DNA of 53,456 nt from DATJSN01 sp035504095 (GCA_035504095.1 DATJSN010000055.1:1-53456), one strand, 5' to 3'. Counted from the first letter of the stretch, positions 7,542 through 17,057 are shown. Translations and numbers: made by a program. The notes: generated from the letters alone by a model not told the origin.

Positions 7542-9944
7542 ATGGATTCTCCCGTAAGCAATTTCATACTGATCGGCGCGGCCATGCCGGTGCAGACCAG
7601 TTATCACTGGATGCTTGGCGCGCCGCACCCATGGCTGATCTGGACGCTTTTGATTGCCGTCGCGGTGATGGGATGGTGGTCATACCGTAAGCAAAGCGCG
7701 GGGAAAAATATCCGCAAGGCTATGGGGTTGACGAGAGTTGTGGCGTTGGCGGTTGTGGCGCTGCTTCTGGGCGAGCCGGCACTGGTGCGGCAGGACACGG
7801 TGCGCGATCCTTCAGTTATCGCGGTGTGGGTGGATACATCGCTTTCCATGACGCTGCGCGATCAATACAACGTTGCGCCGATGATCAGGCTGGCTATGCA
7901 GGCGTCGAATGATGTGGAACATTCCAGCGACATGGAAGCGCGCCCGACGCGGTTTGATCTGGCGCGGTCGCTGCTTAACCAGGCACAACTCGGATGGCTG
8001 GAGGCGCTGGCACAAAGGCAGCAGGTGGCGTTGTTTACCGGTTCGACGCAGGCGCAACTTGTAGGGATTGCGAACAATGCGACGGAACTTAGCGGGCTAT
8101 TGGATCGGCTCTCGGCGATTCAGCCGGATGGAATTTCCACAGACGTACCCGCGGTGGTGGCGGGTATTTTTCAGAATTTACAAGGCCGGCCGATTAGCGC
8201 GGTGATTTTACTTACAGATGGGCGCAGCACGACGGGCAGCAGCGCGGATGCGGCCAGGGCATTGGCGCGAGTTAACGTCACGCCACTATTCGCCACGCCG
8301 ATTGGCATGGCGACGGAGCCGTTTAACCTGGCGCTGGAACAAATCGCAGCGCCGCACAACGCGTTTGTACAGGATCCACTGGCAGTGACGGGTGAGTTGC
8401 ACGTAACCGGTGCGACTAAAACACTGCACACAATCGTCCATCTGTATAAGCAAAACGCCGACGGGAGCCTGGGCAATTCCATCGCCGATCAACCGATCGA
8501 TATTACGCCCAGTCAAGACATGTATGACGTTCATCTATTGTTTCGGCCGGATGCGCCGGGCGATTACCGACTGGCAGTGAAAGTTGATCCGATAGCAGGT
8601 CAGCTTACAGACGCGGGCAACCAGGTTAACGGAATTTCGACGCACGTAGTGGATACGCCGGTGAAGGTTTTATACGTGGATGGTTATCCGCGGTGGGAAT
8701 ATCGGTATGTAAAAAATGACCTGGTGCGCGAGAAGACGGTGCTGCTGAGCTGTTTATTGCTTTCGGCGGATGACGAATTCGCTCAGGAAGGAACGCTGCC
8801 GATCGCGCGTTTTCCCGAGACGCAGGATGAAATGAACCGCTATGACGTACTGATTCTGGGGGACGTGGACCCGAATTATTTTTCCGACGCACAGATCAAT
8901 TTGATCGTCAATTTTGTCGGTCAATACGGCGGCGGATTCGGCATGATCGCGGGGCAGAATTTTTCGCCATGGGCGTACGCACATACGCCTTTGGCGGCGT
9001 TATTGCCGGTGCTGGCCGGCGATCAGAATAATCCGGCGTTGGCGCCGTCTGGGAATCAACCGTTTGTATTGCACCTGACGCCGGCGGGCAAGGCGAGCAT
9101 GCTATTTCATTTTTTTGACGACGAGGATGAGAACCTGCGGCAAATTTCCGAGATGCCGCCGATGTACTGGTTTGCCCCGGTGCTGGGCCTGCAGCCGAGT
9201 GCGGAAGTTCTGGCCGATTTGCCCAGCCACAACATCAACGGCGAACCGGCGCCACTGATTGTGTTTGGCAGATATGGAGAGGGACAGACGATGTTTTCGG
9301 CGATCGACGACACATGGCGATGGCGCTATTACCACGGCGATCCACTGTTTCAGAGTTACTGGCTGGAGATGATCCGGCTGCTGGCGCGCTCGCGCGTGTT
9401 CGGAGCGGGCACGGGACTGGAATTGCAGGCGTCGGCGGATCAGGTGCAGGTGGGACAGGACATTCAATTATTTTTGCGGTTGCATGACCCAACACTGGCC
9501 AACCAGATGCCCGAGACAGTACAGGTACAAATTCAGGGGCCGGGTGGTGAACAAACGACGGAACTGGCCCCACAGGGTGCGGATCGGACCGAGTACCAAG
9601 GCGATCTGACATTATGGCAAACCGGCCGATATACGATTGCACCGGAGGCGGGGAGCCTTCCCGGGCAGGTGCAGCCGGTGAGTGTTTCGGCGGTTTTGCC
9701 AAATTGGGAGTTTGATGATCCGCGCACCGACGTGGCGGCATTGGAAAATTTAACCGCCGGTACGGGCGGACGGGTTATCCAGCCGCCGCAGATGCCGGTG
9801 CTGCAAACACTGATCGCCGACCGCAGTGTGGAAACCATTCAGCAGCAATCTACGGAACTGTGGAATAAGCCGCTGGCGCTGGGGGTTCTGGTGCTGCTTT
9901 TGACGGTAGAATGGGTGCTGCGCAAACGCGCCGGATTAATTTAG
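7542..9944 (+). CDS. vWA-domain membrane protein with GATase1-like domain
   Basis: About 800 residues. I take ATG 7542, one base after the upstream stop codon; an in-frame ATG at 7497 would overlap the previous gene by 44 bases. Two membrane spans (about 30-46 and 63-78) precede a vWA domain with an intact MIDAS motif Asp98-x-Ser100-x-Ser102 (VDTSLSM) and a later LLTDGRSTTG strand typical of vWA. The middle part contains KVLYVDGYPRWEYRYVKN and a GATase1-like core, and a last span lies at the extreme C-terminus (LGVLVLLLTVEWVL) before a basic end. The layout matches the large planctomycete vWA proteins found next to MoxR. It is the metal-competent partner of the BatA-like protein whose MIDAS is degenerate. 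Membrane-bound; the ligand is unknown. Confidence 0.87.
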   Translation: MDSPVSNFILIGAAMPVQTSYHWMLGAPHPWLIWTLLIAVAVMGWWSYRKQSAGKNIRKAMGLTRVVALAVVALLLGEPALVRQDTVRDPSVIAVWVDTSLSMTLRDQYNVAPMIRLAMQASNDVEHSSDMEARPTRFDLARSLLNQAQLGWLEALAQRQQVALFTGSTQAQLVGIANNATELSGLLDRLSAIQPDGISTDVPAVVAGIFQNLQGRPISAVILLTDGRSTTGSSADAARALARVNVTPLFATPIGMATEPFNLALEQIAAPHNAFVQDPLAVTGELHVTGATKTLHTIVHLYKQNADGSLGNSIADQPIDITPSQDMYDVHLLFRPDAPGDYRLAVKVDPIAGQLTDAGNQVNGISTHVVDTPVKVLYVDGYPRWEYRYVKNDLVREKTVLLSCLLLSADDEFAQEGTLPIARFPETQDEMNRYDVLILGDVDPNYFSDAQINLIVNFVGQYGGGFGMIAGQNFSPWAYAHTPLAALLPVLAGDQNNPALAPSGNQPFVLHLTPAGKASMLFHFFDDEDENLRQISEMPPMYWFAPVLGLQPSAEVLADLPSHNINGEPAPLIVFGRYGEGQTMFSAIDDTWRWRYYHGDPLFQSYWLEMIRLLARSRVFGAGTGLELQASADQVQVGQDIQLFLRLHDPTLANQMPETVQVQIQGPGGEQTTELAPQGADRTEYQGDLTLWQTGRYTIAPEAGSLPGQVQPVSVSAVLPNWEFDDPRTDVAALENLTAGTGGRVIQPPQMPVLQTLIADRSVETIQQQSTELWNKPLALGVLVLLLTVEWVLRKRAGLI

Positions 9945-9956
9945 AGGCTCCAACCC

Positions 9957-12900
9957 ATGACCATGCTCGGCAGTCCGACTCCGCTGATGCAGCGCTTGGC
10001 GCTGTTGCGGCGGCGTTTGCGCATCATGCTGGTGCTGCACGGCGCGGCGCGGTGTGCCGCGGCGCTGATCGGCGCGGTGCTGGGGCTGATTTTTCTGGAT
10101 TACATGCTGCATTTCCCGGGGTGGCTCCGGCTGGCTTTGTCGGTCGCGGTGATTTTTTCATGGATCGTTTTGTTGATTCGCTGGGTTGTTTTGCCGGCTT
10201 TTCTGCCGTTGTCGAATCGATTTTTAGCATCAAAGCTGGAAGATGCCGCGGGATTATCCCATGAAGAGCTGCTGACCGCGGTTGAATTTCTTGAAAACCG
10301 CACTTTGGAAAAAAATATCCTTGCCGCGAAAACCGTCGACCAGGCGACGCAGGTTTCGCAAACACTCAATCCGGCGCGGGCGACGACATGGCGATCAGTG
10401 AATCATTGGTGGTTTGCCGCGCTGCTATTAGTTATTGCAGGGGCGGTGGGCGCGTTGATGCATTCGGATCGGGCGAAGATCGCTTATCTTCGCTGGACCG
10501 ATCCGCTGGGGCATCATGAATGGCCACTGTATTGCCAGGTGCAACTGGTTTGGAACACGCCAACGAGCGGGCCGCCGTCGCTTTGGCCGCGCGGCGAGCC
10601 GCTGACTTTGCAGGCGACGGTAGTCAAAGGTTTTGATCCGGAAATGCAGGTGTGGCTTTACTGCCGGCAGGACGGGCAGGACATAGCACCCGTTTTGATG
10701 ACGTGGCAGGGGAAAGACCACGGAACGCTGTTTGAAAAAATTCTGCTGCCTCAAGGGGATAACCTTGATGTAAAAGTGCGGGCAGGGGATGACAACCAGG
10801 AGCCATGGGTTGAAATCAAAATTGCTCCGCGACCGCGTTTCGTTTTATTGCGCGGCCAGGTTGCGGCTCCGGCTTATGCGACCAATGTGCCGGTATACAG
10901 CGTGGACCTTTCCCAAGGCGGCTTGCATGTGATCCAGGGTTCGCGGGTGACGGTGGATTTTCAGTGCGATCAGCCGGTGAGTTTGTCGCAGGGAGCGATA
11001 GAGCTTGCGCCATTGGATGCGAGCCTGGCGGCGGCATTTGCAGCGCCGCCGAAAGTGAAGATTACGGGTCCCGAGGAGGGTTCGGCATCGTTTTTAGCGC
11101 GACAAACTTTTTCCGCAGCGCTTTATGTAAGGGACATTCAGGGCCTGCAAAATCGGGAAGGCGGCGTGTTCCAGGTGGACGTGGTGCCGGATGCGTTGCC
11201 AATGGTGCAGATTGTCGATCCATCGCACTCGATCGATTTAACGCCGGACGGGCATTTGCAGGTGCAGATACAGGCGCAGGATGACCTGGGGCTTACCACA
11301 ATTTACCTTGCGGGGCATAAGGTTGACGCCAAGCCGAATCAGCCGCCGCTGTTTCAGACGTCTTTGACATGGAACAAACTGGTTTACGATTCGGCGATGC
11401 GGAGTTTCCAGGGCCAGGCGCAGACGACATGGTCGCCGGCGGATAGTTACCTAGGCGTAGGAGATAGCGTCATTTTACAGGCGGTTGTGGGAGATAATTA
11501 CCGCGTTCAAACAGCAGCGGGCCAGACGCTGACGCATCCGCTCGTCTGGTCGACCGGGGTGCTGGTGAACATTCGCAGCAGGGAAGAAATTCAGCAGGCC
11601 CTGCGAAGCGATCTGGAAGCGGTGCGGCATTCCATTGAAATGCTTTTGGCGGCGCAGCAGCAGACGGCGGATGCCACTCTGGCCATTCAACGTTCGATTG
11701 CAGAGACGGGAAAAGCAACGCCAGCGCAGATTGCGACGCTGGCGGACTTGGCCGCAGCACAGTCAAGTGAGGCAGCCCGTGCGGATGCGATCAGAGAGAC
11801 GCTGGGGCAAATTGGAGAAATTGCCCAGAGAAACGGCCTGGAAGATTCGCCGGAAGGCAAGCTCGCGGCGCAAGCCGGGGATTTGATGAACCAGGCGAGC
11901 CGGCAGAATATGGCGCCGGCGGCTGTGAATCTGAACCAGAGTTCGCAACTGGCGCAAAATCCCGGGACGGTTAACCAGGCGGGCGCAGCACTGAGCCAGG
12001 CGCATCCACAGCAACAAACTGCGATACAAATTCTTCAGCAGATACTCGACGAATTGGGCCAGCAAGGGCAGTTCGCGACGCTTAAGGCGCGTTTGGTGCA
12101 GTTGATCCAGCAACAGGCGCTGCTGCAGGCGCAATTGAAAGCACTGGCCGGCCAGACAGTGGGGCAGAACATCAATGACCTTCCGCCGGACGTGGTGGCC
12201 AAGCTTCATGATCTGGCGCAAAGGCAGCAGGCGCTCTCGCAAAGCACCGAGCAGTTGGTAAATGATTTACATACTACAGCCCAGCAGGTGCAGGATACGA
12301 ACCCGGCGATGGCCCAGACGCTTAACAATACCGCGACCATCGCCCAAACAATGATGGTGAGCCAGAACATGACGTTGGCGGGCCAGTCGATTAATGCGAA
12401 TCAGGTTGAATCCGCCAGTGACCAGCAGGGTCAGGCCGCCAAAGGCCTGCAAGCGATGCTGGATGAAATGAATAAGTATGACCAGCGATCGCTGGATGAA
12501 CGGCAGCAGCAACTGGAAAACCTGATTCAACTGGTCAAAAAGCTTATCGCGCGACAAACCTCTTTGATGCACACGACGCAGGCGCTGCCGGCTAATGCGC
12601 CGACCGCGGCATTATCGCCGCTGGCGGACCAGCAGAGCCATTTACAACTCGACACCGTGACGGCGGCGAATCAGGCGCGGCAGGCCGATCCGGCAGGTCC
12701 GTCGTCGGGCGATCTTCATGATGCTTCAGACGCCATGGGAAGTGCGACGGGCGATCTTTTGCGCGGGCAAAAGCCACAGGCAACGCCGGACCAAAAAGCA
12801 GCGCTGGATAATCTCAATAAGGCGCTGGCGGATTTACAAAAGGCCCTGAATGCTGTTCTGCAGCAGCAGCGGTTGCAAACGCTGCAGGGGATCGAGGCCA

Positions 12901-13505
12901 TGTACAGAGCGATTGAAGAGCAGCAGAAAAATTTGCTCGATCAAAGCCAGGATATCGTGACGCAAGTGCAGGCGAACGGCGAACTGTCGCGACGGCAATT
13001 GCTGCAGTTGCAGACGATGTCGGCGACGGAGGCGCAGCTTATCGATAGTTTGAATGCGATCAGCCAGCGACTGACGACGGCGGCGCCGCTTCTGGTGTGG
13101 ATGAACCAGGGGATTATCCAGGCGATTACCGGGGCCAAAGGTCAGATGGATCAGACGGCGGCGGATCAACTGATGATCGGCGATGAGCAATACGCCATCC
13201 AGATGATTCAGGCGATTATTGACGCACTTGACGAGCAGATCGACGCGGCCAAACATGGCGGCAGCGGCGGCGGAGGCGGTGGCGGCGGGCCGTTGGTGCC
13301 GCCTACGGCGCAGCTTGTACTACTTAGGACCCTCCAAATGCAGATCAACGCTAAAACTGAATTGCTCAATACGATGTATAAACAAACGACAGACCCAGAC
13401 CAGCGCCTGCAGATACAGCAGAATATTCACGATTTGGGCGTTATTCAGGGTCAGCTTCGGCAGGAAGCCATAAAGGTGATTCAGTCGATGAGCGGCGGGT
13501 CGTGA
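9957..13505 (+). CDS. DUF4175-like large membrane / coiled-coil protein
   Basis: 1,182 residues. Two or three N-terminal spans (about 20-75 and 145-165) are followed by a beta-rich periplasmic part (about 180-540), then a very Gln/Ala-rich helical region (about 545-1120) that should form long coiled coils, a Gly-rich hinge (about 1102-1111, GGSGGGGGGGG) and a conserved-looking end (LRTLQMQINAKTELL ... VIQSMSGGS). This resembles the DUF4175-type proteins that close MoxR/BatA clusters in planctomycetes; I name the family from layout rather than from a search. ATG 9957 is preceded by GAGG eight bases upstream and lies 12 bases after the vWA stop, so it is in the same operon. It may be a scaffold spanning the periplasm (inference). 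Confidence 0.8.
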   Translation: MTMLGSPTPLMQRLALLRRRLRIMLVLHGAARCAAALIGAVLGLIFLDYMLHFPGWLRLALSVAVIFSWIVLLIRWVVLPAFLPLSNRFLASKLEDAAGLSHEELLTAVEFLENRTLEKNILAAKTVDQATQVSQTLNPARATTWRSVNHWWFAALLLVIAGAVGALMHSDRAKIAYLRWTDPLGHHEWPLYCQVQLVWNTPTSGPPSLWPRGEPLTLQATVVKGFDPEMQVWLYCRQDGQDIAPVLMTWQGKDHGTLFEKILLPQGDNLDVKVRAGDDNQEPWVEIKIAPRPRFVLLRGQVAAPAYATNVPVYSVDLSQGGLHVIQGSRVTVDFQCDQPVSLSQGAIELAPLDASLAAAFAAPPKVKITGPEEGSASFLARQTFSAALYVRDIQGLQNREGGVFQVDVVPDALPMVQIVDPSHSIDLTPDGHLQVQIQAQDDLGLTTIYLAGHKVDAKPNQPPLFQTSLTWNKLVYDSAMRSFQGQAQTTWSPADSYLGVGDSVILQAVVGDNYRVQTAAGQTLTHPLVWSTGVLVNIRSREEIQQALRSDLEAVRHSIEMLLAAQQQTADATLAIQRSIAETGKATPAQIATLADLAAAQSSEAARADAIRETLGQIGEIAQRNGLEDSPEGKLAAQAGDLMNQASRQNMAPAAVNLNQSSQLAQNPGTVNQAGAALSQAHPQQQTAIQILQQILDELGQQGQFATLKARLVQLIQQQALLQAQLKALAGQTVGQNINDLPPDVVAKLHDLAQRQQALSQSTEQLVNDLHTTAQQVQDTNPAMAQTLNNTATIAQTMMVSQNMTLAGQSINANQVESASDQQGQAAKGLQAMLDEMNKYDQRSLDERQQQLENLIQLVKKLIARQTSLMHTTQALPANAPTAALSPLADQQSHLQLDTVTAANQARQADPAGPSSGDLHDASDAMGSATGDLLRGQKPQATPDQKAALDNLNKALADLQKALNAVLQQQRLQTLQGIEAMYRAIEEQQKNLLDQSQDIVTQVQANGELSRRQLLQLQTMSATEAQLIDSLNAISQRLTTAAPLLVWMNQGIIQAITGAKGQMDQTAADQLMIGDEQYAIQMIQAIIDALDEQIDAAKHGGSGGGGGGGGPLVPPTAQLVLLRTLQMQINAKTELLNTMYKQTTDPDQRLQIQQNIHDLGVIQGQLRQEAIKVIQSMSGGS

Positions 13506-13565
13506 GAACAAAAATGGTTTCTAATATAAAGATAATATTCTTCCAGCGCAATCATAATGAGATAC

Positions 13566-14807
13566 TCAATATCGCTTGCGGATTGAACCGATAATATTGG
13601 CGATTAATGTCGACATCGCGATTACTACTAAAAGAGGAATCCACGCGTTGGGTGGTGCGCCCCCTGGGGTAATAGCAAAGGCGACGATCAATATTGCAAG
13701 AAAAATTGTTACAACCGCCATAACAATGCGTTGCCAACCGCCTGATAATCGAAAGACGGCGCTTGTTGGAATCAATAATAAGGCAGTTGCTGCGGCAAGG
13801 AATAGAAGTGATCGCGATGAAATAACAATTCCGATGACAAGAAATATTGGTGCAGCAATTAACAACGCCAGCGATACCATAGCGCCTTGGCGTTGATTTG
13901 TGGTAAGCAGGTATTTTCCATAGCGATTGAAATAAATAAGCAGATTGAATATAGGGTCTGCTGTCCAAGAGAGAAACACAAAGGCAAAATAGGCTGCAAT
14001 TAAGAGGCTCACAGGCAGATTGACTAATGATGCAGTACGGCCGATAACCTGCACACTGAACCAAATCCCAATAACCACAAGCCAACGAGAGCGGCGGTTC
14101 AAGCGGCTCATAAACAGAAGATAAGAAAGCATCCAACGATAGATGAAGTATTTCGCCTTAAGAGCCGTGAGCATTCCCTGCCGCGCCCACTCGAGATTGG
14201 GATTAATACGTAACGCTTCGCGAAAATGCTCCATCGCTTGACGATAGTTTTTCTGATGCAGGTAAGCCCACCCCTGATTGGCGTGCGTGAGCGCATCATT
14301 TGGATGCGATTGCAGCGTGCCTTCTGTGGTCCAGATGGCTTCCTGCTTACGATTCAGTTTGATAAGAGCCATGCTTCGGAGGTTACGGCAAGAGGCGTTA
14401 TCAGGTTGTATGGCCATGCCCTGTTCGGCTGACGTAAGAGCATCTTGGAATCGTTCCAGATTGAATTGTATCTCGGCCAATTGCGCAAAATAGGAAGCAT
14501 TCTGCGGAGCCAGACGCAGTGCCTCACGAATAGCGACTTCGGCACGTTCCCAGTGTTTACGGCGCGATAGCACCCAGGCCATGGAATAATGGGCAAAGGC
14601 ATTATCCGGTGCGAATTGAACCGCCTGTGCCGCCTCATTTTCGGCTGAATTAAAATCCTTAAAGTGTGTAAGACATATAGCAAGCAACGCATGACTATCA
14701 GGATCCGAAGGCTCATCGATCAAATTCTGGCGAAGCTCAGCTATCGCCTGATCGTATCTGGATTGACGGTATAAAAGCTCAGCTCTTTGATAACGCTGAT
14801 TTTGCAA
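13566..14807 (-). CDS. TPR-repeat protein with C-terminal multi-span membrane domain
   Basis: About 413 residues from TTG 14807; the open frame reaches GTG 14897, but that start would overlap the AAA+ gene by 85 bases. Five to six TPR units cover roughly residues 5-215, with typical spaced A, Y, G and P positions (for example DNAFAHYSMAWVLSRRKHWERA). About six hydrophobic spans follow to the C-terminus, ending in a basic tail. The start codon lies six bases after the TAA of the upstream AAA+ gene, which indicates tight translational coupling. A TPR platform tied to a membrane domain and co-transcribed with a TPR-AAA+ ATPase suggests that the two proteins bind each other at the membrane (inference). 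The gene is convergent with the DUF4175-like gene. Family of the membrane part: unknown. Confidence 0.82.
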   Translation of the reverse strand: MQNQRYQRAELLYRQSRYDQAIAELRQNLIDEPSDPDSHALLAICLTHFKDFNSAENEAAQAVQFAPDNAFAHYSMAWVLSRRKHWERAEVAIREALRLAPQNASYFAQLAEIQFNLERFQDALTSAEQGMAIQPDNASCRNLRSMALIKLNRKQEAIWTTEGTLQSHPNDALTHANQGWAYLHQKNYRQAMEHFREALRINPNLEWARQGMLTALKAKYFIYRWMLSYLLFMSRLNRRSRWLVVIGIWFSVQVIGRTASLVNLPVSLLIAAYFAFVFLSWTADPIFNLLIYFNRYGKYLLTTNQRQGAMVSLALLIAAPIFLVIGIVISSRSLLFLAAATALLLIPTSAVFRLSGGWQRIVMAVVTIFLAILIVAFAITPGGAPPNAWIPLLVVIAMSTLIANIIGSIRKRY

Positions 14808-14812
14808 GTTGG

Positions 14813-16180
14813 TTAAAGCCTCAGATATTTTACGATATCGTCGTATTGGCCGCCCTGATTGGAATACAATGCATAGTTTCGCGCTGTGGCAAACCAATCG
14901 CGTGATGAAGGTTTCAACTGACCTGCGGCTGCAATAAGGTCCTTAGTGGTTAGCGGTTTTGGAACACCTTGCTTGATCGCTTGTTGCAATTTTGCTTCGA
15001 CGGCCAGGTCCACCACTGCTTTAAGATCCGCACCGGTAAAATCAATAGCTTTTTGTGCAATAGATTCAAAATCCAGATTATCCGCCGGTTTACCCTGCAT
15101 AAGTATGCGTAATGTCGCAATTCGGGATGCAAGGTCTGGCGGAGGAATAAACAGCACCCGATCAAAACGACCCGGACGACGAAAAGCCGAGTCAACATGC
15201 CAAGGTGCATTGGACGCTGCGAGAATTAAAACCCCATCATTAGAGGACTTCACGCCATCCATTTCCGCGAGAAACTGGTTGATCAGATGCCGCCCGGCGG
15301 ATTTGCGCATATCGGCGCGTGAGGCAGCCAGCGCGTCGACTTCATCAAAGAACAATACACAAGGCCGATTTCGCCGCGCCCTTTCAAAAACTTGATGAAG
15401 ATTTTTTTCCGAATTGCCAAGCCACATGTCCAACACATCGTTTATGCCGATGGCCAAAAAGGCCGCATTAATTTCACCTGCAGTAGCTCTTGCAAGATAA
15501 GTTTTCCCACAACCCGGAGGACCATACATAAGAATGCCGCCGCCAATGGGTTTGCCATATGCCTTATAAAGTTCCGGATGAGATAATGGGTGAATTATTT
15601 TTAGCCTGATTTCTTCTTTAACACTATCAAGTCCTCCAACATCGGCAAACTTGATGCGCGGGCGCTCTATTTCACACAATGGTTCATCGGAACCGTCGCC
15701 AGCGGATGACCGAATTTTGCCATCGACAACTTCGTCTTTATCGTCAGAAGAACGACTGGGTGGAAGAATATTGTAGCGGCTGGCAAAAGACTCATCGGCC
15801 ACTGTTCGATCAAGCTCCACGCCCTTTTTGTATTGCCGAATTGCATACTCAATCTCCCCAGTTTTGGCCAAGAGCTTGGCGTGAAGTACGTATGTTCTGG
15901 GCGGGGCACTTCCCGCACTTTTCTTAAGAATCTCTTCGACGACAACAAGAGCGGCGGCATTTTTATCCTGTTGGAGAAAAGCGTTTGCCAGACCAAGTTT
16001 GACATTTTCGTTACGCGGTTCAGCGGCAAGAAGCTTTTTATATTCGACTTCGGCCTCCGACCAATAGCCATAGTTGCCCAGAGTTTCAGCCAAGTGCAAC
16101 CGGAGAGAATGATTATCCGGCGTTAAAGCAACAGCTTGACGAAGCGCATCCAGAAGTTGGTTAGGATCAGACATTGTCAC
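14813..16180 (-). CDS. TPR-AAA+ ATPase (Cdc48/FtsH-type classic AAA module)
   Basis: 455 residues. The N-terminal 120 residues are TPR-like helices (LRLHLAETLGNYGYWSEAEVEYKKLL), then a charged linker, then one classic AAA module: VGGL at 181-184, Walker A GPPGCGKT (220-227), Walker B VLFFDEVDAL (Asp279/Glu280), and RRPGRFD (334-340), whose arginines match the SRH arginine fingers. A C-terminal helical lid follows (FTGADLKAVVDLAVEAKLQQAI). This is a single-ring unfoldase/remodeller without protease or zinc domain. The start used is the in-frame ATG at 16180; ATG 16174 is also possible. It is the first gene of a two-gene unit with the TPR-membrane protein and is divergent from the secreted-protein gene at 16324. 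The client is unknown. Confidence 0.92.
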   Translation of the reverse strand: MTMSDPNQLLDALRQAVALTPDNHSLRLHLAETLGNYGYWSEAEVEYKKLLAAEPRNENVKLGLANAFLQQDKNAAALVVVEEILKKSAGSAPPRTYVLHAKLLAKTGEIEYAIRQYKKGVELDRTVADESFASRYNILPPSRSSDDKDEVVDGKIRSSAGDGSDEPLCEIERPRIKFADVGGLDSVKEEIRLKIIHPLSHPELYKAYGKPIGGGILMYGPPGCGKTYLARATAGEINAAFLAIGINDVLDMWLGNSEKNLHQVFERARRNRPCVLFFDEVDALAASRADMRKSAGRHLINQFLAEMDGVKSSNDGVLILAASNAPWHVDSAFRRPGRFDRVLFIPPPDLASRIATLRILMQGKPADNLDFESIAQKAIDFTGADLKAVVDLAVEAKLQQAIKQGVPKPLTTKDLIAAAGQLKPSSRDWFATARNYALYSNQGGQYDDIVKYLRL

Positions 16181-16323
16181 ACTATGCCAGTAATGTTCTG
16201 CACAATTTATTTATTGGCCACTTTTCTCTCTTCTAAAATGTTAATTTACGTATATCCAGCGTGATTCGCAACGGGTCAAAACAGTTCGGCACCATATGCT
16301 TTGCAGGGTATGAACATGTTATA

Positions 16324-17037
16324 ATGCCTGTCATGAAATCCGATAGCAGAAATTGCAACAAATCCAGCGATCGGGCGCATATCATTGTCGCGGGATTGAT
16401 TGCCTTAGGATGCGCGGCGGGCTTATCGGTTTTGCCATGCAGGGCTCAGTCACAAAATCAGCCGAGCCAAACGCCTGAGCCGGCGTGGCTATTCCGTATG
16501 CACGCATGGCCGGCTGGAACAAGCCAATTGGATAATCCAGATGCCGACGCGCAAGAAGAAGCGCAACAAGAGGCCGGGGTGGATACGAAGTCGATGATGG
16601 ACAACATGCTTGCCAGCGGCCAGCGGCTGCAGGCGGGCGACCCCGGCGTACAAACCCAGCAGTGCCAGCAAAAGGTCGTCGATTCGCTTAATGAATTGAT
16701 TCAACTGGTGGCTCAGATGTCCGGATCATGTTCCAATCCGGGACAGAAGAACGGCCAGAAACAGTCCATGCAATTGCAGATGAATCCATCGAACCGACAA
16801 TCAATGTCTCCGAGCCAGGCCGCAACAAATTCATTTATTCCCGCCGGCGGGGCATTACCGGCCGGTGGCGAGCAACCGATGGATTCGCAGCGCCAGCAAT
16901 GGGGAAACCTGCCGCCTGCGGCGCGTAATTTGATACTCAACGCCGAACATAGCGAGGCGCTGCCGGATTATCAGCAGCAAGTCGATTCCTATTATCGGGC
17001 GCTGGGGCAGATCAACCAGCAGCAACAAAGCCAATAA
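16324..17037 (+). CDS. Small secreted Gln-rich protein of the MoxR/BatA-type cluster
   Basis: 237 residues from ATG 16324 (ATG 16333 also possible; the frame stays open to GTG 16261). A signal peptide is visible: basic start, a hydrophobic core (IIVAGLIALGCAAGLSVL) and a likely cleavage near CRAQ. The mature part is rich in Gln, Asn and Pro and contains QQKVVDSLNELIQL, then a low-complexity stretch and a conserved-looking end, WGNLPPAARNLILN ... LPDYQQQVDSYYRALGQI. From memory, planctomycete MoxR/BatA/DUF4175 clusters contain small secreted proteins with the same two elements, so I regard it as a cluster member split off by the AAA+/TPR pair. This is inference without a search. The protein would act in the periplasm. 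Confidence 0.7.
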   Translation: MPVMKSDSRNCNKSSDRAHIIVAGLIALGCAAGLSVLPCRAQSQNQPSQTPEPAWLFRMHAWPAGTSQLDNPDADAQEEAQQEAGVDTKSMMDNMLASGQRLQAGDPGVQTQQCQQKVVDSLNELIQLVAQMSGSCSNPGQKNGQKQSMQLQMNPSNRQSMSPSQAATNSFIPAGGALPAGGEQPMDSQRQQWGNLPPAARNLILNAEHSEALPDYQQQVDSYYRALGQINQQQQSQ

Positions 17038-17057
17038 CTTTGATCATCGCCGCCTTC

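Noticed and set aside
9235..9741. 168-codon minus-strand frame inside the vWA gene
   Set aside because: Pro/Ser/Arg-rich text typical of antisense frames in GC-rich coding DNA.
11763..12242. 159-codon minus-strand Leu/Arg/Gln-rich frame
   Set aside because: It is the antisense of the Gln-rich coiled coil, which turns CAG/CTG codons into Leu; no independent support.
16261..16323. GTG 16261 as start of the secreted protein
   Set aside because: It would put 21 extra residues before the basic n-region of a good signal peptide; ATG 16324 or 16333 fits better.
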